Source of the DNA: JAGOLU01 sp964542665
GTDB taxonomy: Bacteria > Patescibacteriota > Microgenomatia > UBA1406 > GWC2-37-13
DNA length: 64,000 bases
NCBI GenBank assembly: GCA_964542665.1
Contig: CAZIUF010000001.1
Location: 1-64,000 of the forward strand
Direction of reading: 5' to 3'
In this document: one piece after another, positions 48,466 through 57,608 of the stretch
How the letters are laid out: each line of letters opens with the position of its first letter
Position numbering within the stretch: the first letter of the stretch is position 1
Program-made: the position numbers and the translations under genes
Notes under the pieces: model-generated
What the model was told of the DNA's origin: nothing
Seen by the model: only the letters and a program-made list of their open reading frames with translations
The model's database searches: none

Positions 48466-51400
48466 TCCCTCTTCAAACTCTTTGTTTTGCAGTGACATCC
48501 AAAATGGATACCAGTCGCTATCTGGTGCACATGGTCGGTCCCAGAATGCCAGTGAGAGTATCTCTGCGGTGACTCTTGAAATGGTTTTTTCGAGTTCTTC
48601 TACTTCTTCATTTGGTATCTCGAAGATCTCTTGATGCAATTTACCTTTGTCATCAGCCTGGACAAAGTCAATCATCCCAGACTCCATCTTGAGATCGGGA
48701 TGCTGCAGCTTAAGCAGTAGTTTATAAAAGACCAGCTGTCGATAATATCCTCCGTCGCCATCTTTGGTATCTCCCACGATATCATTGCGTGATCGAGCCT
48801 TCCCCGTTTTCCAATCCCTCACTTGCAAACGTTTGCCGGTAACATCTAAGTATTCTATGAGGTCAAGCTCTCCGTTGAGTGGAATTTCTTTAAGCTCGGC
48901 GCTTGCAGCTTGCAGCTGGACTTTGATCCTTTGTTTTACTCTCACATTTCGTGGCATTGTGTCCTCATACGCGAGGTAATAGGTACGCAGATGTTCACGA
49001 CCACGCTCGAGCGCTCGCACCAACTCTTCAGCCGAAAAATGTTCTTTTTTTGCTGACATTTCAAATGCATTCAGCAAATAGTCCAATGACTTTTCTCCAC
49101 TCTCTTTGTAATGTGAGAAGAAATATGACAGTGCATTGTGGATCGCATTTCCGTACATGAGCGTCTCACTTTTACCTTGTGGTATGCGCACAAGATTCAC
49201 ATAAAAATATTTCCATGGATCTTCCAGGTAGTTATTGAGTGCGCTAACTGATAGCCCATATCGATAAAATGATCCGTGAACAAAGTCGAGAAAACGAGTA
49301 CGAGAAGGAACCAACGAATAACTGCGAGCTTCAAGCTGCGAGCTATCTGCGCTAACAGCTGTAACAGCCTGTAGCTTTTTTAGCTTCTCATCAATATCAG
49401 CGATATATGCAGCCGGGAGGATCTTCTCTCCCGCACTGTCGTGTTGCGAATACAGTATGGTGAGATGTTTGCGGGCACGAGTAAGTGCGACAAAAAATAG
49501 TCTTCGAGATTCCGCATCATCTGCATCATCCTCTTCTTGCAACTTGTTGCTCGCATCTTGCTGCTGTATATAGATACTCTCTGGCAACTTAAAAAGCCCC
49601 GCTCTGCCCTTGCCACTCCATACTTTTTCCTGTGCATAAGGGATATAGACATGATCAAACTCAAGTCCTTTTGATCCATGTGTGGTCATGACTTGCACCT
49701 TACCGGTGGGTATTGTGTACAACTCAACCGGAATACGTACCCCATGTTCCTCTACTTTGGAATAGTATGCAAAAAAGTCAGCAAGCTTCCATCGTCCATC
49801 ACGATCAAGCGAGGTCAGAGTGTCGTAAAGTAGTCGAAGAGGCGCTACTGACTCAATGGGGTTGTCTGATTTTGCTAGATATTTCAACAAACCCGACTCG
49901 TCAGTCACCGTATGTATGAGGGAGTGAACATCTGTATTATGCGCTTGCATCGACCAAGTACCAAGTTTATGAAAGAAATCATATATTGCTATAGCTTTCT
50001 CCGCACCTATCTTTACTAGCTCAGATTTGTTTGACAGCAAATCAGCAAGTGATCCCCGTGATTGGCGAGCAGTCTGGGTGATCTGATATACCAAAAGTGG
50101 ATCAAAACCCAAGAAATCGAGAGTGAGTACATGGAACAGTTTTACTTCATCACCAAAGTCGTGAACACTACGAAGCAATCGGAGTAATCTATCAATTGTT
50201 GGTGTCTCAAAAATATTTTGTGATTTGCTCGCATAGGTCGCGATCCCTTGAGATTGGAGATAGTCACTGACGATCTTTACATGTTTATTTGTTCGCAACA
50301 ATATCGCTATTTCATGTGCAGGTGTACCCTGACTGATATCTGTCTCGATCGATTTCCAGAGCTGTACCAACATCGATTGTTCATCTACTGTTTCGATGAT
50401 AGAGATTGGTTTATCAGTATGTCCGGCTTTGGCAGTGAGTTTCTGATCTTGAGCAGTTGGAATCATGGTAATCGCGCTATCAAGTATCGTCTGAGTCGAG
50501 CGATAGTTATCAGTCAAGGTGATGATGGTAGCGTTAGGATACAGTGTGGTGAATCCTCTAAAGTTGGCAATCGATGCGCCTTGGAATCTATAGATGGCTT
50601 GCTTTTCATCACCAACGACGAAGATATTAGGCGATTCATGAAAGCTCATCAGCTTTTCTAGAATTTTGTTTTGGGCGTTGTTTGAGTCTTGGTGTTCATC
50701 AACGAGCACATACTGATAGCGCTCCATGAGGCGTAGGGCAAAGTCATCATTAGTAGTTAATTTTTGTAACACTTGCATGATCAAGTCATCGTAATCATAA
50801 ATATCATTCTTTTTCATATCTTCTTGATAGAGTGAATAGACTTGAGCAAGCTCTCGATTTTTCGCGATTTGCTTTTGCCAATCTTGAAAAACTCCTTTGA
50901 GACTTCCCTTTTTTCGCGGGCTTTCTTTATCAGGAGTAGCATCAAATCGCAATTGTTCATCATCAACGATCTTCGTAAACTCGTCTGGTCGCACGCCCTC
51001 GCGCTTGAGATCTGAAATCGCTCGGATCATCGCGCTGACATAAAAGTACGGCTTGCCATAGGGGCGGATCAGTGCAAACTTTTCCCTATCGATGATTTTT
51101 TCAACGATCTCTATCTGCTCGACTTGATCAGCGAGTCGGGCGCCGAGGATATCCCAAAAATCATCAGGGTGATCGTTGATCACGTGCTGACAAAATGCAT
51201 GAAAGGTATAGATGCTCGTCCCGTATGCCTGGGGACCGATGATCGACGCGAGGCGTTCCTTCATGTTCGTTGCAGCAGCGTTGGTATAGGTGATAGCAAG
51301 TATATTGGCCGGAGTGATCTGAGTATGCTTGAGAATGTTTGCGATGCGCAAGGTGAGGATCTGAGTCTTACCCGTCCCTGGTCCTGCGATCACCATGACA

Positions 51401-51480
51401 GGCCCCTCAATCGCATCGACTGCTTGTTTTTGAGCTCGATTGAGCTTTTTATACTGGGCATCAAAGTCTAGGTGAGACAT
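48457..51480 (-). CDS. UvrD/Rep-family helicase fused to a RecB-like nuclease
   Basis: A 1007-residue SF1A helicase. Motifs: Walker A AGPGTGKTQIL, Ia ITYTNAAATNMKERL, II LVDEHQDSN, III GDEKQAIYRFQGA, V TTHGSKGLEFDHVYIP, VI ALTRARKHLTIL. From about 750 a PD-(D/E)XK nuclease follows: MYGNAIHNALSYFF, NGELDLIEYLD and VRDWKTGKAR, the RecB/AddB-type active site. This is the layout of a one-chain AddA-like recombination/repair nuclease. Two degenerate heptamer arrays encode linker segments (SSQLEARSYSLVPS; QLQAASAELKE). TACAAT lies 7 nt upstream of the ATG. Confidence 0.92.
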   Translation of the reverse strand: MSHLDFDAQYKKLNRAQKQAVDAIEGPVMVIAGPGTGKTQILTLRIANILKHTQITPANILAITYTNAAATNMKERLASIIGPQAYGTSIYTFHAFCQHVINDHPDDFWDILGARLADQVEQIEIVEKIIDREKFALIRPYGKPYFYVSAMIRAISDLKREGVRPDEFTKIVDDEQLRFDATPDKESPRKKGSLKGVFQDWQKQIAKNRELAQVYSLYQEDMKKNDIYDYDDLIMQVLQKLTTNDDFALRLMERYQYVLVDEHQDSNNAQNKILEKLMSFHESPNIFVVGDEKQAIYRFQGASIANFRGFTTLYPNATIITLTDNYRSTQTILDSAITMIPTAQDQKLTAKAGHTDKPISIIETVDEQSMLVQLWKSIETDISQGTPAHEIAILLRTNKHVKIVSDYLQSQGIATYASKSQNIFETPTIDRLLRLLRSVHDFGDEVKLFHVLTLDFLGFDPLLVYQITQTARQSRGSLADLLSNKSELVKIGAEKAIAIYDFFHKLGTWSMQAHNTDVHSLIHTVTDESGLLKYLAKSDNPIESVAPLRLLYDTLTSLDRDGRWKLADFFAYYSKVEEHGVRIPVELYTIPTGKVQVMTTHGSKGLEFDHVYIPYAQEKVWSGKGRAGLFKLPESIYIQQQDASNKLQEEDDADDAESRRLFFVALTRARKHLTILYSQHDSAGEKILPAAYIADIDEKLKKLQAVTAVSADSSQLEARSYSLVPSRTRFLDFVHGSFYRYGLSVSALNNYLEDPWKYFYVNLVRIPQGKSETLMYGNAIHNALSYFFSHYKESGEKSLDYLLNAFEMSAKKEHFSAEELVRALERGREHLRTYYLAYEDTMPRNVRVKQRIKVQLQAASAELKEIPLNGELDLIEYLDVTGKRLQVRDWKTGKARSRNDIVGDTKDGDGGYYRQLVFYKLLLKLQHPDLKMESGMIDFVQADDKGKLHQEIFEIPNEEVEELEKTISRVTAEILSLAFWDRPCAPDSDWYPFWMSLQNKEFEEGLF
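48892..48919. repeat. Heptamer-period array inside the helicase-nuclease gene (1)
   Basis: AAGCTCG, GCGCTTG, CAGCTTG, CAGCTGG in 7-nt register; encodes QLQAASAEL near the nuclease domain. Confidence 0.7.
49317..49379. repeat. Heptamer-period array inside the helicase-nuclease gene (2)
   Basis: AATAACT, GCGAGCT, TCAAGCT, GCGAGCT, ATCTGCG, then CTAACAG, CTGTAAC, AGCCTGT, AGCTTTT, all in 7-nt steps. It encodes the linker from about KKLQAVTAVSADSSQLEARS between helicase and nuclease domains. Confidence 0.75.
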
Positions 51481-51487
51481 GAAGCAG

Positions 51488-51493
51488 ATTGTA
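51488..51493 (-). promoter_or_regulatory. -10 hexamer of a leaderless promoter for the helicase-nuclease gene
   Basis: On the minus strand TACAAT lies 7 nt before the ATG at 51480. Confidence 0.5.
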
Positions 51494-51515
51494 GCAGGAA
51501 TTCATCGTCTAGCTG

Positions 51516-52274
51516 CTATTCAAAGAAGTCATGTGACACCGGTTGTGAGTTTGGAGCACTTGAATACATTCGTGTTGCCCGACTCGATCGGAGAGCCTCA
51601 ATTACATCGCCTGCTCCGTTTATTGCGCTTATAGCATCTCTAAATATCATTTTTTCGTCATTAGGAATATCTTTACCTGTCAATGAATCTACTACGCTAT
51701 TCCAAGAAACGCCGTCACTAAATATTTTTCTTGCTGCATAATCAACTCCATCAACATCTCCAGCTTGTTCAAGTGTTACTTTTCTCCCTTTACCCAACAC
51801 ATCTTGATTACGAGGCTCCCCCAAATATGAGCTTTTCCATCCTTCTCCGTTCTCGCCGATCTCGACCACCACACTGTTAATCTTGCTTGGGTCTGGAACA
51901 TCAAAAACGTACACATCTGGCCGAGGAGGCGGTTGATTTAGCTGCTCATATGCATTGACCCGCTGTGCGGTTGGAATGCTTGCTACATATACTCTTCGTT
52001 TCTCAACTGGTGGTTTCCCCATATTATCACCCCCAACTGGGATATAATCTGGTTCACCGGTGAGCACTCGAACCATGTATGAGCCTTGATAAATCTGTGC
52101 TATTTGCGCTGTTATAACTCGATTTACCCCCCATCGCGCTTCAGATTTATCTTCGGCTTTTTCAACACCAACTCCTTTGGGAATTGCCCAAACCACCGGA
52201 GCTCTGTCTTTAACTTTTTCTTTCTTCGCCAATTGGTTTTTATTTGGGAGAGTAGCACCTGGGATTTCACTCAT
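51516..52274 (-). CDS. Hypothetical cytoplasmic protein
   Basis: No family recognised. The 252-residue product begins MSEIPGATLPNKNQLAKKEK, has a basic N-terminus, a beta-rich middle with YIPVGGDNMGKPPVEKRRVY and NAYEQLNQPPPRPDVYVFDV, and a helical C-terminus ending HDFFE. No membrane segment. The ATG at 52274 is chosen because a TACTAT box is 8 nt upstream with a purine-rich GGAGAAAT between. In character (proline-rich, single, between housekeeping genes) it resembles the proteins at 23888 and 30332. Confidence 0.65.
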   Translation of the reverse strand: MSEIPGATLPNKNQLAKKEKVKDRAPVVWAIPKGVGVEKAEDKSEARWGVNRVITAQIAQIYQGSYMVRVLTGEPDYIPVGGDNMGKPPVEKRRVYVASIPTAQRVNAYEQLNQPPPRPDVYVFDVPDPSKINSVVVEIGENGEGWKSSYLGEPRNQDVLGKGRKVTLEQAGDVDGVDYAARKIFSDGVSWNSVVDSLTGKDIPNDEKMIFRDAISAINGAGDVIEALRSSRATRMYSSAPNSQPVSHDFFE

Positions 52275-52334
52275 ATTTCTCCATAGTACTCTCTCTCTGA
52301 CTAAAGTCAATAGTTGCTATACTACCTCTCACGT

Positions 52335-52937
52335 ATGTCCTCTCACTACACCCGCCAGATCATGATTGCACAAGTCGACAAGGATGACCAGATCATCGGT
52401 CCTGTCGAACGATGGAAAGCACACACAGAGAATATCCTCCATCGAGCTATATCTGTCGTGATCTACTACAAAGATCATGTCTATGTCCAACATCGCAAAC
52501 ATCCTCTTTTTGATGGCTGGTTTGACGTCACAATCGCCTCACACCAGGTATGGGATCCCGTGACTGGTCTCCAGGATGATATATCTGCAGTGTATGACAA
52601 TCTAAAACGTGAGTGGGGTGTCGCTCCCAGTGATCTACTCAAAAAGCCAAAGTACATGGGAAAGATTTACTATCATGCGGAAGATTTAGAGAACAATTCG
52701 CGCGGCTATCTCAATCCTCAGACAGCACAGAAACTATTTGCCGAGGGCAAACACTTTCATGAACAAGAATTTGACTATTTTTATCGGGTGGATCTCAAAA
52801 AACCCATGCCACCGGCATTTGACTACTGCTACGGTTACTCTCTTGTGCCACTTGTAGATATCAAGTCCGGAAGAAATGGCGTTGCGCGGCACCTGACACC
52901 ATGGATAGCCCAAGCAATCAAAGATCAGGTCCTATGA
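52335..52937 (+). CDS. NUDIX protein of the isopentenyl-diphosphate isomerase type, active-site Cys missing
   Basis: A 200-residue protein. VDKDDQIIGPVERWKAHTEN, ILHRAISVVIYYKDHVYVQH and GWFDVTIASHQVWDP follow the type I IDI layout, including metal ligands His30 and His70 equivalents. The catalytic Cys that should sit two residues before the HP/HQ pair is Ala68, and the NUDIX box (AVYDNLKREWGVAP) keeps only part of its glutamates. An IDI-fold enzyme with another activity, as in the YfcD-like group, is more likely than a true isomerase. Its 3' end overlaps the next gene by 20 nt. Confidence 0.78.
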   Translation: MSSHYTRQIMIAQVDKDDQIIGPVERWKAHTENILHRAISVVIYYKDHVYVQHRKHPLFDGWFDVTIASHQVWDPVTGLQDDISAVYDNLKREWGVAPSDLLKKPKYMGKIYYHAEDLENNSRGYLNPQTAQKLFAEGKHFHEQEFDYFYRVDLKKPMPPAFDYCYGYSLVPLVDIKSGRNGVARHLTPWIAQAIKDQVL

Positions 52938-53385
52938 TGCCACCCGCATATTGGAAGTGATAGACCTGTTTTCCTGCTTTTTTTACGATTTCGACTCCAC
53001 TCATCTTTTCGATTGAGCCTGTTCCCTCACAGATATACTCGTAGTCCTCAATTTTATGTTCCACACGTAGCCAAAGACGAGCGGTATCTTTTTTCTCGAT
53101 CAAAGCAACTCGAAGGATGCGATCTATCTCTTCCTCGGTCATTTGAGTAAAATCACCAAAGTAGGACATTGACCATACTGGTTTACCTGCTGTGTAAATA
53201 GCTTCCAGTCCAGTGAATAGTCCCTTTCCGACATAGTACACATCGCGATAGAGCCAGTCTCCTTCGGCATACTCCAGTTGCTTCGAACCTGCCAAGGCTG
53301 CAGTCACCATACCTCCGCTCCCGGCATAGGTCTTGGTCCGGGCTGCGAGGAGAAAATCTGTGAGCGACTTATTGTCTAGCAACAT
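52918..53385 (-). CDS. DUF5680-like protein
   Basis: A 155-residue soluble protein. FLLAARTKTYAGSGG, GSKQLEYAEGDWLYRDVYYV, GLFTGLEAIYTAGKPVWSMS and YFGDFTQM match my memory of the DUF5680 family, often found alone or behind an XRE-type DNA-binding domain; here the DNA-binding part is absent. Function unknown. It overlaps the convergent IDI-like gene by 20 nt, and its start is 50 nt from the divergent gene at 53436. Confidence 0.7.
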   Translation of the reverse strand: MLLDNKSLTDFLLAARTKTYAGSGGMVTAALAGSKQLEYAEGDWLYRDVYYVGKGLFTGLEAIYTAGKPVWSMSYFGDFTQMTEEEIDRILRVALIEKKDTARLWLRVEHKIEDYEYICEGTGSIEKMSGVEIVKKAGKQVYHFQYAGGIIGPDL

Positions 53386-53423
53386 ACCCTATCGTACCAC
53401 AACCCAAATCGCGAGAATATTGA

Positions 53424-53429
53424 TATATT
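53424..53429 (+). promoter_or_regulatory. -10 hexamer of a leaderless promoter for the phosphodiester-glycosidase-like gene
   Basis: TATATT lies 6 nt before the ATG at 53436. Confidence 0.45.
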
Positions 53430-53435
53430 GAGTGA

Positions 53436-54668
53436 ATGGTTCTCAAAAAGTTGTCCAAGCCCATACTCATCAAGATTGCTTTACTCACCACCATCGGATC
53501 GCTCGTTGTTGCTGGGGGCTACTTTGCATGGACGAAACATGCTTCACAAGTCGATACACTTACATCACAACTCGACCGAGTCAGTAAAGAGAAGAAAAGT
53601 AAGGAAATATTCCTGATGAGTGCGATCGCCTCCACAGAGGCACAACTTTCAAGTGTGTCTGCAGCATTTGAAGATCTGCGCAATGATGATCAGGTACTGA
53701 TCAATACATCACTAACAGAAGAGATCGCAAATATTCGCAGTACATATACAGAAACTGTAAAAGAATATGAGTTGCTACTCGATGTGAAGTCAGTTTCAAA
53801 AAATACTGGCGAGCTCGATAAACTCTTTGCTCAGACATTGAGCCTGCTTGCCAATCGTGAGTACACGACTGCTTCTGCAGTGCTCAAGGACCTACGAGGT
53901 AAAATAGCGACTGAGAAACAAAAGTATATAGCGGTGCAAGTAGTCCCTGAGTCCCTCCCAGTATCAACGAGTGCGCCGGCAAATGGATATCAACGCGTCC
54001 GCGTAGCAGCAAATGGAACTTTCTATCAAGTTGATATCGTGGCTGGCGATATGGGAAGCACCAAAGTCATCGTCGATACGGGCAATGATGGCGATTGCGG
54101 TGATAACTGCACTGTCCTCTCGCTTGGAGATTACGTCGGGAGAAACGGAGCATATGCGGGGATTAACGGTGGATACTTTTGTCCTGCGAGTTATCCAAGT
54201 TGTGCAGGTAAGACGAATACCTTTGATACTCTCGTGATGAATAAAAACAAGACTCTAATCAATGTGGCAAACAATGTGTACAGCACAGTCCCGGGTGTTG
54301 CGTTTTATTCTGGATCAATGTCATTTTATGGTCAGACCCTGCAATGGGGCAAAGATCAGGGAGCTGATAGCTATATCGCAAATCGTCCACTTCTCCTCTC
54401 GGGTGGAACCATACTTGGCAATGCTGATGATGCTAAACAAACGAGTATCGGCCCACGAAGCTTCATAGGAAACAAGGGAAGCACCGCATATATAGGTATC
54501 GTTTACAACGCCAATGTCTATCAAGCCGCGCAAGTGTTGAGCGCGCTTGGACTCGATAATGCACTCAACCTAGATAGTGGTGGAAGTACTGCACTTTGGG
54601 CTGCAGGAGGCTACAAAGCAGGCCCAGGTCGCGCGATACCAAATGCGGTCTTATTTGTGAATAAATAA
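53436..54668 (+). CDS. Membrane-anchored phosphodiester glycosidase (NAGPA-like) domain protein
   Basis: A 410-residue exported protein. A membrane helix (about 10-30), a long coiled-coil region (35-175, rich in Leu/Lys/Glu heptads) and a C-terminal NAGPA-type domain (about 190-410): AYAGINGGYFCPASYPSC, FDTLVMNKNKTLINV, LDNALNLDSGGSTALWA and GRAIPNAVLF. NAGPA-family domains cleave phosphodiester-linked sugars; bacterial members are thought to act on wall or capsule glycans. Two Cys pairs suggest an extracytoplasmic site. Confidence 0.85.
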   Translation: MVLKKLSKPILIKIALLTTIGSLVVAGGYFAWTKHASQVDTLTSQLDRVSKEKKSKEIFLMSAIASTEAQLSSVSAAFEDLRNDDQVLINTSLTEEIANIRSTYTETVKEYELLLDVKSVSKNTGELDKLFAQTLSLLANREYTTASAVLKDLRGKIATEKQKYIAVQVVPESLPVSTSAPANGYQRVRVAANGTFYQVDIVAGDMGSTKVIVDTGNDGDCGDNCTVLSLGDYVGRNGAYAGINGGYFCPASYPSCAGKTNTFDTLVMNKNKTLINVANNVYSTVPGVAFYSGSMSFYGQTLQWGKDQGADSYIANRPLLLSGGTILGNADDAKQTSIGPRSFIGNKGSTAYIGIVYNANVYQAAQVLSALGLDNALNLDSGGSTALWAAGGYKAGPGRAIPNAVLFVNK

Positions 54669-54679
54669 GTCTATACCGT

Positions 54680-56524
54680 TTAGTTTTCAAGTGTTGAAAC
54701 ATCCCCTACTGGTTGCCCGAGTGACTGCGCTTTGAGGATACGACGCATGATTTTTCCCGATCTTGTCTTTGGAAGTTGGGAAACAAACGATATCTCGTGG
54801 GGAGTCGCAAATGTCCCTATGTGTATACGGATATGTTGGATGATGTCGTCTCGGAGTTGATCTGATGGCGTGTGGGTATTTTTTAGGATGATATAGAGCT
54901 TGATCGCCTCACCCGTCAGGTCATGAGGGATACCTATAGCTGCTGCTTCAGCAACTGAGGCGTGCGCAACACATGCACTTTCAAGTTCAGCAGATCCAAA
55001 GCGGTGGCCAGACACATTCATCACATCATCGTTTCGCCCAATGATCCAAAAGTATCCATCTTTGTCTTTGATCGCTGAATCACCAGTGACATATACCCCA
55101 GGTATTTTGCTCCAATAGGCTTTTCTATAACGATCTGAGTTTTGGTAAATATCGAGCAGCATCGCTGGCCATGGAGTCTGGATTACCAGATTGCCTTGTG
55201 TGTCAACGGGCACAGACACTCCCTCATCATCTACTATTTCAGCAGAGATACCAGGAATTGGTTTGCCTGCACTGCCAGGTTTTTGCAGATCTGATGCAAG
55301 CGAACTGATCATATGCATACCTGTCTCTGTCTGCCACCACGTATCTACAATCGGGCAGCCCTTCCCTACATTTTGGTGGTACCACTCCCACGCGGCGGGA
55401 TTGAGGGGCTCGCCGACGCTACCCAAAAGTCGTAGAGATGAGAGATCATATTTCTGTGGCCACGAATCACCATGTTTCATCAGTGCGCGGATAGCAGTTG
55501 GTGCTGTATACAAAATAGTGACTTTATGCTTTTCGATGAGTGACCACCATTTCCCAGGGTCAGGGTAATCGGGTGGTCCTTCATATACAAATACCGTAGT
55601 GCCATTTATCAAAGGCCCATACACGATATAGCTATGGCCTGTGATCCATCCTGCATCTGCAGTACAGAAATAGATGTCATCAGGTTTAAAACTAAATACC
55701 ATCTTGCTTGTGTAATACACCCCCACCATATATCCACCATGTCCATGTACTACTCCTTTTGGCGTGCCAGTACTACCTGATGTGTACAGGATAAAAAGAG
55801 GGTCATTTGCGTCCATGATCTCAGTCTTACACTCACTGCTTTGCTTATCGACGATTTCATCCCACCATATATCCCTGTCTTTTTGCATAGATATATCCTC
55901 ACGACCATGTCGCACCACCAAACACTTTTTCACTGTGGGTGTATTGGTCATCGCTTGATCAGCATGATGTTTAGCAGGAATATATTTATCTCGATACAAG
56001 TATCCATCACAGGTGATGAGAACAGATGCCTGTGCATCCTGGACTCTATCGCGGAGCGCCCCAGCAGAAAATCCCGAGAATACGACCGAGTGCACCAGGC
56101 CAATCTTCGCACACGCAAGCATAGCGATATATTGCTCAGGTATCCGAGGTAGATAAATGCTGACAGTGTCACCTTTTTTCAAACCCAGACTTTTGAGGGC
56201 ATTTGCACAACGACATACCACATCAGACAATTGTTGGTACGAGTAACGCCTCACTGTCCCATATTGACCTTCCCAGATGAGCGCAATGGAGTTGGCTTTT
56301 TCGGTCAGAAGATGACGATCGAGAGCATTGGCGACGATATTGCACTGGCCTCCAACAAACCATCGCGCATATGGATAGTGCCAATCGACTACCTTGTGCC
56401 ATGGTGTGTGCCAATCCAGCTCTTTGGCAACATTCTCCCACAATTTCTCAGTCTGACTGCTGATATCACTCGATTTGGTGAGGTCCGCGTCATTAGTCTC
56501 AAGGTTGTTTTTAACACTCGGCAT
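54680..56524 (-). CDS. acs: Acetyl-CoA synthetase (acetate--CoA ligase)
   Basis: Makes acetyl-CoA from acetate, ATP and CoA through acetyl-AMP. Motifs: LYTSGSTGTPKGVVHGHGGY (P-loop), GSVGEPLNPAAWEWY, DTWWQTETGMHMI, MNVSGHRFGSAELES and PKTRSGKIMRRILKA with the lysine that is acetylated in regulated Acs enzymes. The 614-residue length from the ATG at 56524 fits; an upstream in-frame extension reaching 56617 has no homology. Presence of Acs in a reduced genome suggests acetate use or protein/CoA-ester metabolism rather than a full TCA cycle. Confidence 0.95.
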   Translation of the reverse strand: MPSVKNNLETNDADLTKSSDISSQTEKLWENVAKELDWHTPWHKVVDWHYPYARWFVGGQCNIVANALDRHLLTEKANSIALIWEGQYGTVRRYSYQQLSDVVCRCANALKSLGLKKGDTVSIYLPRIPEQYIAMLACAKIGLVHSVVFSGFSAGALRDRVQDAQASVLITCDGYLYRDKYIPAKHHADQAMTNTPTVKKCLVVRHGREDISMQKDRDIWWDEIVDKQSSECKTEIMDANDPLFILYTSGSTGTPKGVVHGHGGYMVGVYYTSKMVFSFKPDDIYFCTADAGWITGHSYIVYGPLINGTTVFVYEGPPDYPDPGKWWSLIEKHKVTILYTAPTAIRALMKHGDSWPQKYDLSSLRLLGSVGEPLNPAAWEWYHQNVGKGCPIVDTWWQTETGMHMISSLASDLQKPGSAGKPIPGISAEIVDDEGVSVPVDTQGNLVIQTPWPAMLLDIYQNSDRYRKAYWSKIPGVYVTGDSAIKDKDGYFWIIGRNDDVMNVSGHRFGSAELESACVAHASVAEAAAIGIPHDLTGEAIKLYIILKNTHTPSDQLRDDIIQHIRIHIGTFATPHEISFVSQLPKTRSGKIMRRILKAQSLGQPVGDVSTLEN

Positions 56525-56624
56525 GGATCTATTATCTGAGATAGAAGCTAAATGTGCAACAAAATGATAATTTTTAAAGTGATTTGCATTTTTCTTTGTA
56601 CTTCTGGTACAATCCAATCACCTC

Positions 56625-57608
56625 ATGTTAATCGGACTACTCGTTGGCTTCGCGATTTGGTTTACTCTACGTTGTGTGATTGGCGGACTCTTTGTAGTCG
56701 AACAAAATGAGCGCGCAGTGAAGACTAGTTTCGGCAGAGCAATGCGCATGGGCGATCTAACAACCCATGATGATCTGATACTCCACGAAACACTCCGTGA
56801 AACTGAAAAGGAGAGATATAGATATCCACAGCTACAAGTGATCAGGCCAGGTGGTCCATATTTTAAGTGGCCATGGGAGACTGTACATAAGGTCCCGGTT
56901 GCGACTCAGCTGGTCAATATCGCATTTGACCCAAACAACTCCTCAGTCAACAGTGGTAATACTATCCTCGAAGCAGTGACCAAAGATCAGCTCAATATCA
57001 ATCTCAAGGGTGAGCTTCGATTCACCGTATCGGATCGCAATCTCTATGCATTCCTCTTTGGAGTTGAAAACCCTGTCGCTCACATCATGGGTTACTTTGT
57101 CTCAATACTCCGCGAACGTATCGCAAACTTTGAAGCCCCCCTCAAGGCGGGAGCACTAAAAGAAGATCCAGCGCTTGTAGATACATTTGGCATATCGATC
57201 AACGACTTGCGTAAAAACCTTGGTGATTTGAACCATCATATGGAAATCGAGTGCGCATCATCTCCTGCTCGCTATGGCATCAGTCTCGATGCAGCACTGC
57301 TCACAGCTATTGAACCTCCAACCGAGGTTGAGTCAGCTCTGGCAGCCATCAATACCGCTCACAATCATGTATCCTCAGAAGTCAGTCTTGCCCAAGCAGC
57401 AGCCGATCAGAAGATAGTTCAGTCAAAGCGTGCAGTCGAGATTGAAACACTTAAAGCTCAAGCAGAAGTCCAACTCTTGGGAGACCTCGCAACCCAACTC
57501 AAAGAAACAAAAAAACAAGGCGGAAGCATTTTGGCAGCATATTTGCGTAATGTCAGACTGTCCCTATTGCCCAAAGCGAAACGTATCATTTTAGAATCAT
57601 CCGTATGA
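56625..57608 (+). CDS. SPFH/band 7 domain protein, first of a pair
   Basis: A 327-residue membrane-anchored protein. An N-terminal helix (1-22) is followed by VVEQNERAVKTSFGRAM, the band 7 start, HKVPVATQLVNIAF and a long Ala/Gln/Glu-rich coiled coil (about 230-310). SPFH pairs form membrane cages, such as HflK/HflC or flotillin rings, that organise membrane proteases or lipids. Stop and next start overlap (ATGA). A TACAAT box lies 11 nt upstream. Confidence 0.88.
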   Translation: MLIGLLVGFAIWFTLRCVIGGLFVVEQNERAVKTSFGRAMRMGDLTTHDDLILHETLRETEKERYRYPQLQVIRPGGPYFKWPWETVHKVPVATQLVNIAFDPNNSSVNSGNTILEAVTKDQLNINLKGELRFTVSDRNLYAFLFGVENPVAHIMGYFVSILRERIANFEAPLKAGALKEDPALVDTFGISINDLRKNLGDLNHHMEIECASSPARYGISLDAALLTAIEPPTEVESALAAINTAHNHVSSEVSLAQAAADQKIVQSKRAVEIETLKAQAEVQLLGDLATQLKETKKQGGSILAAYLRNVRLSLLPKAKRIILESSV

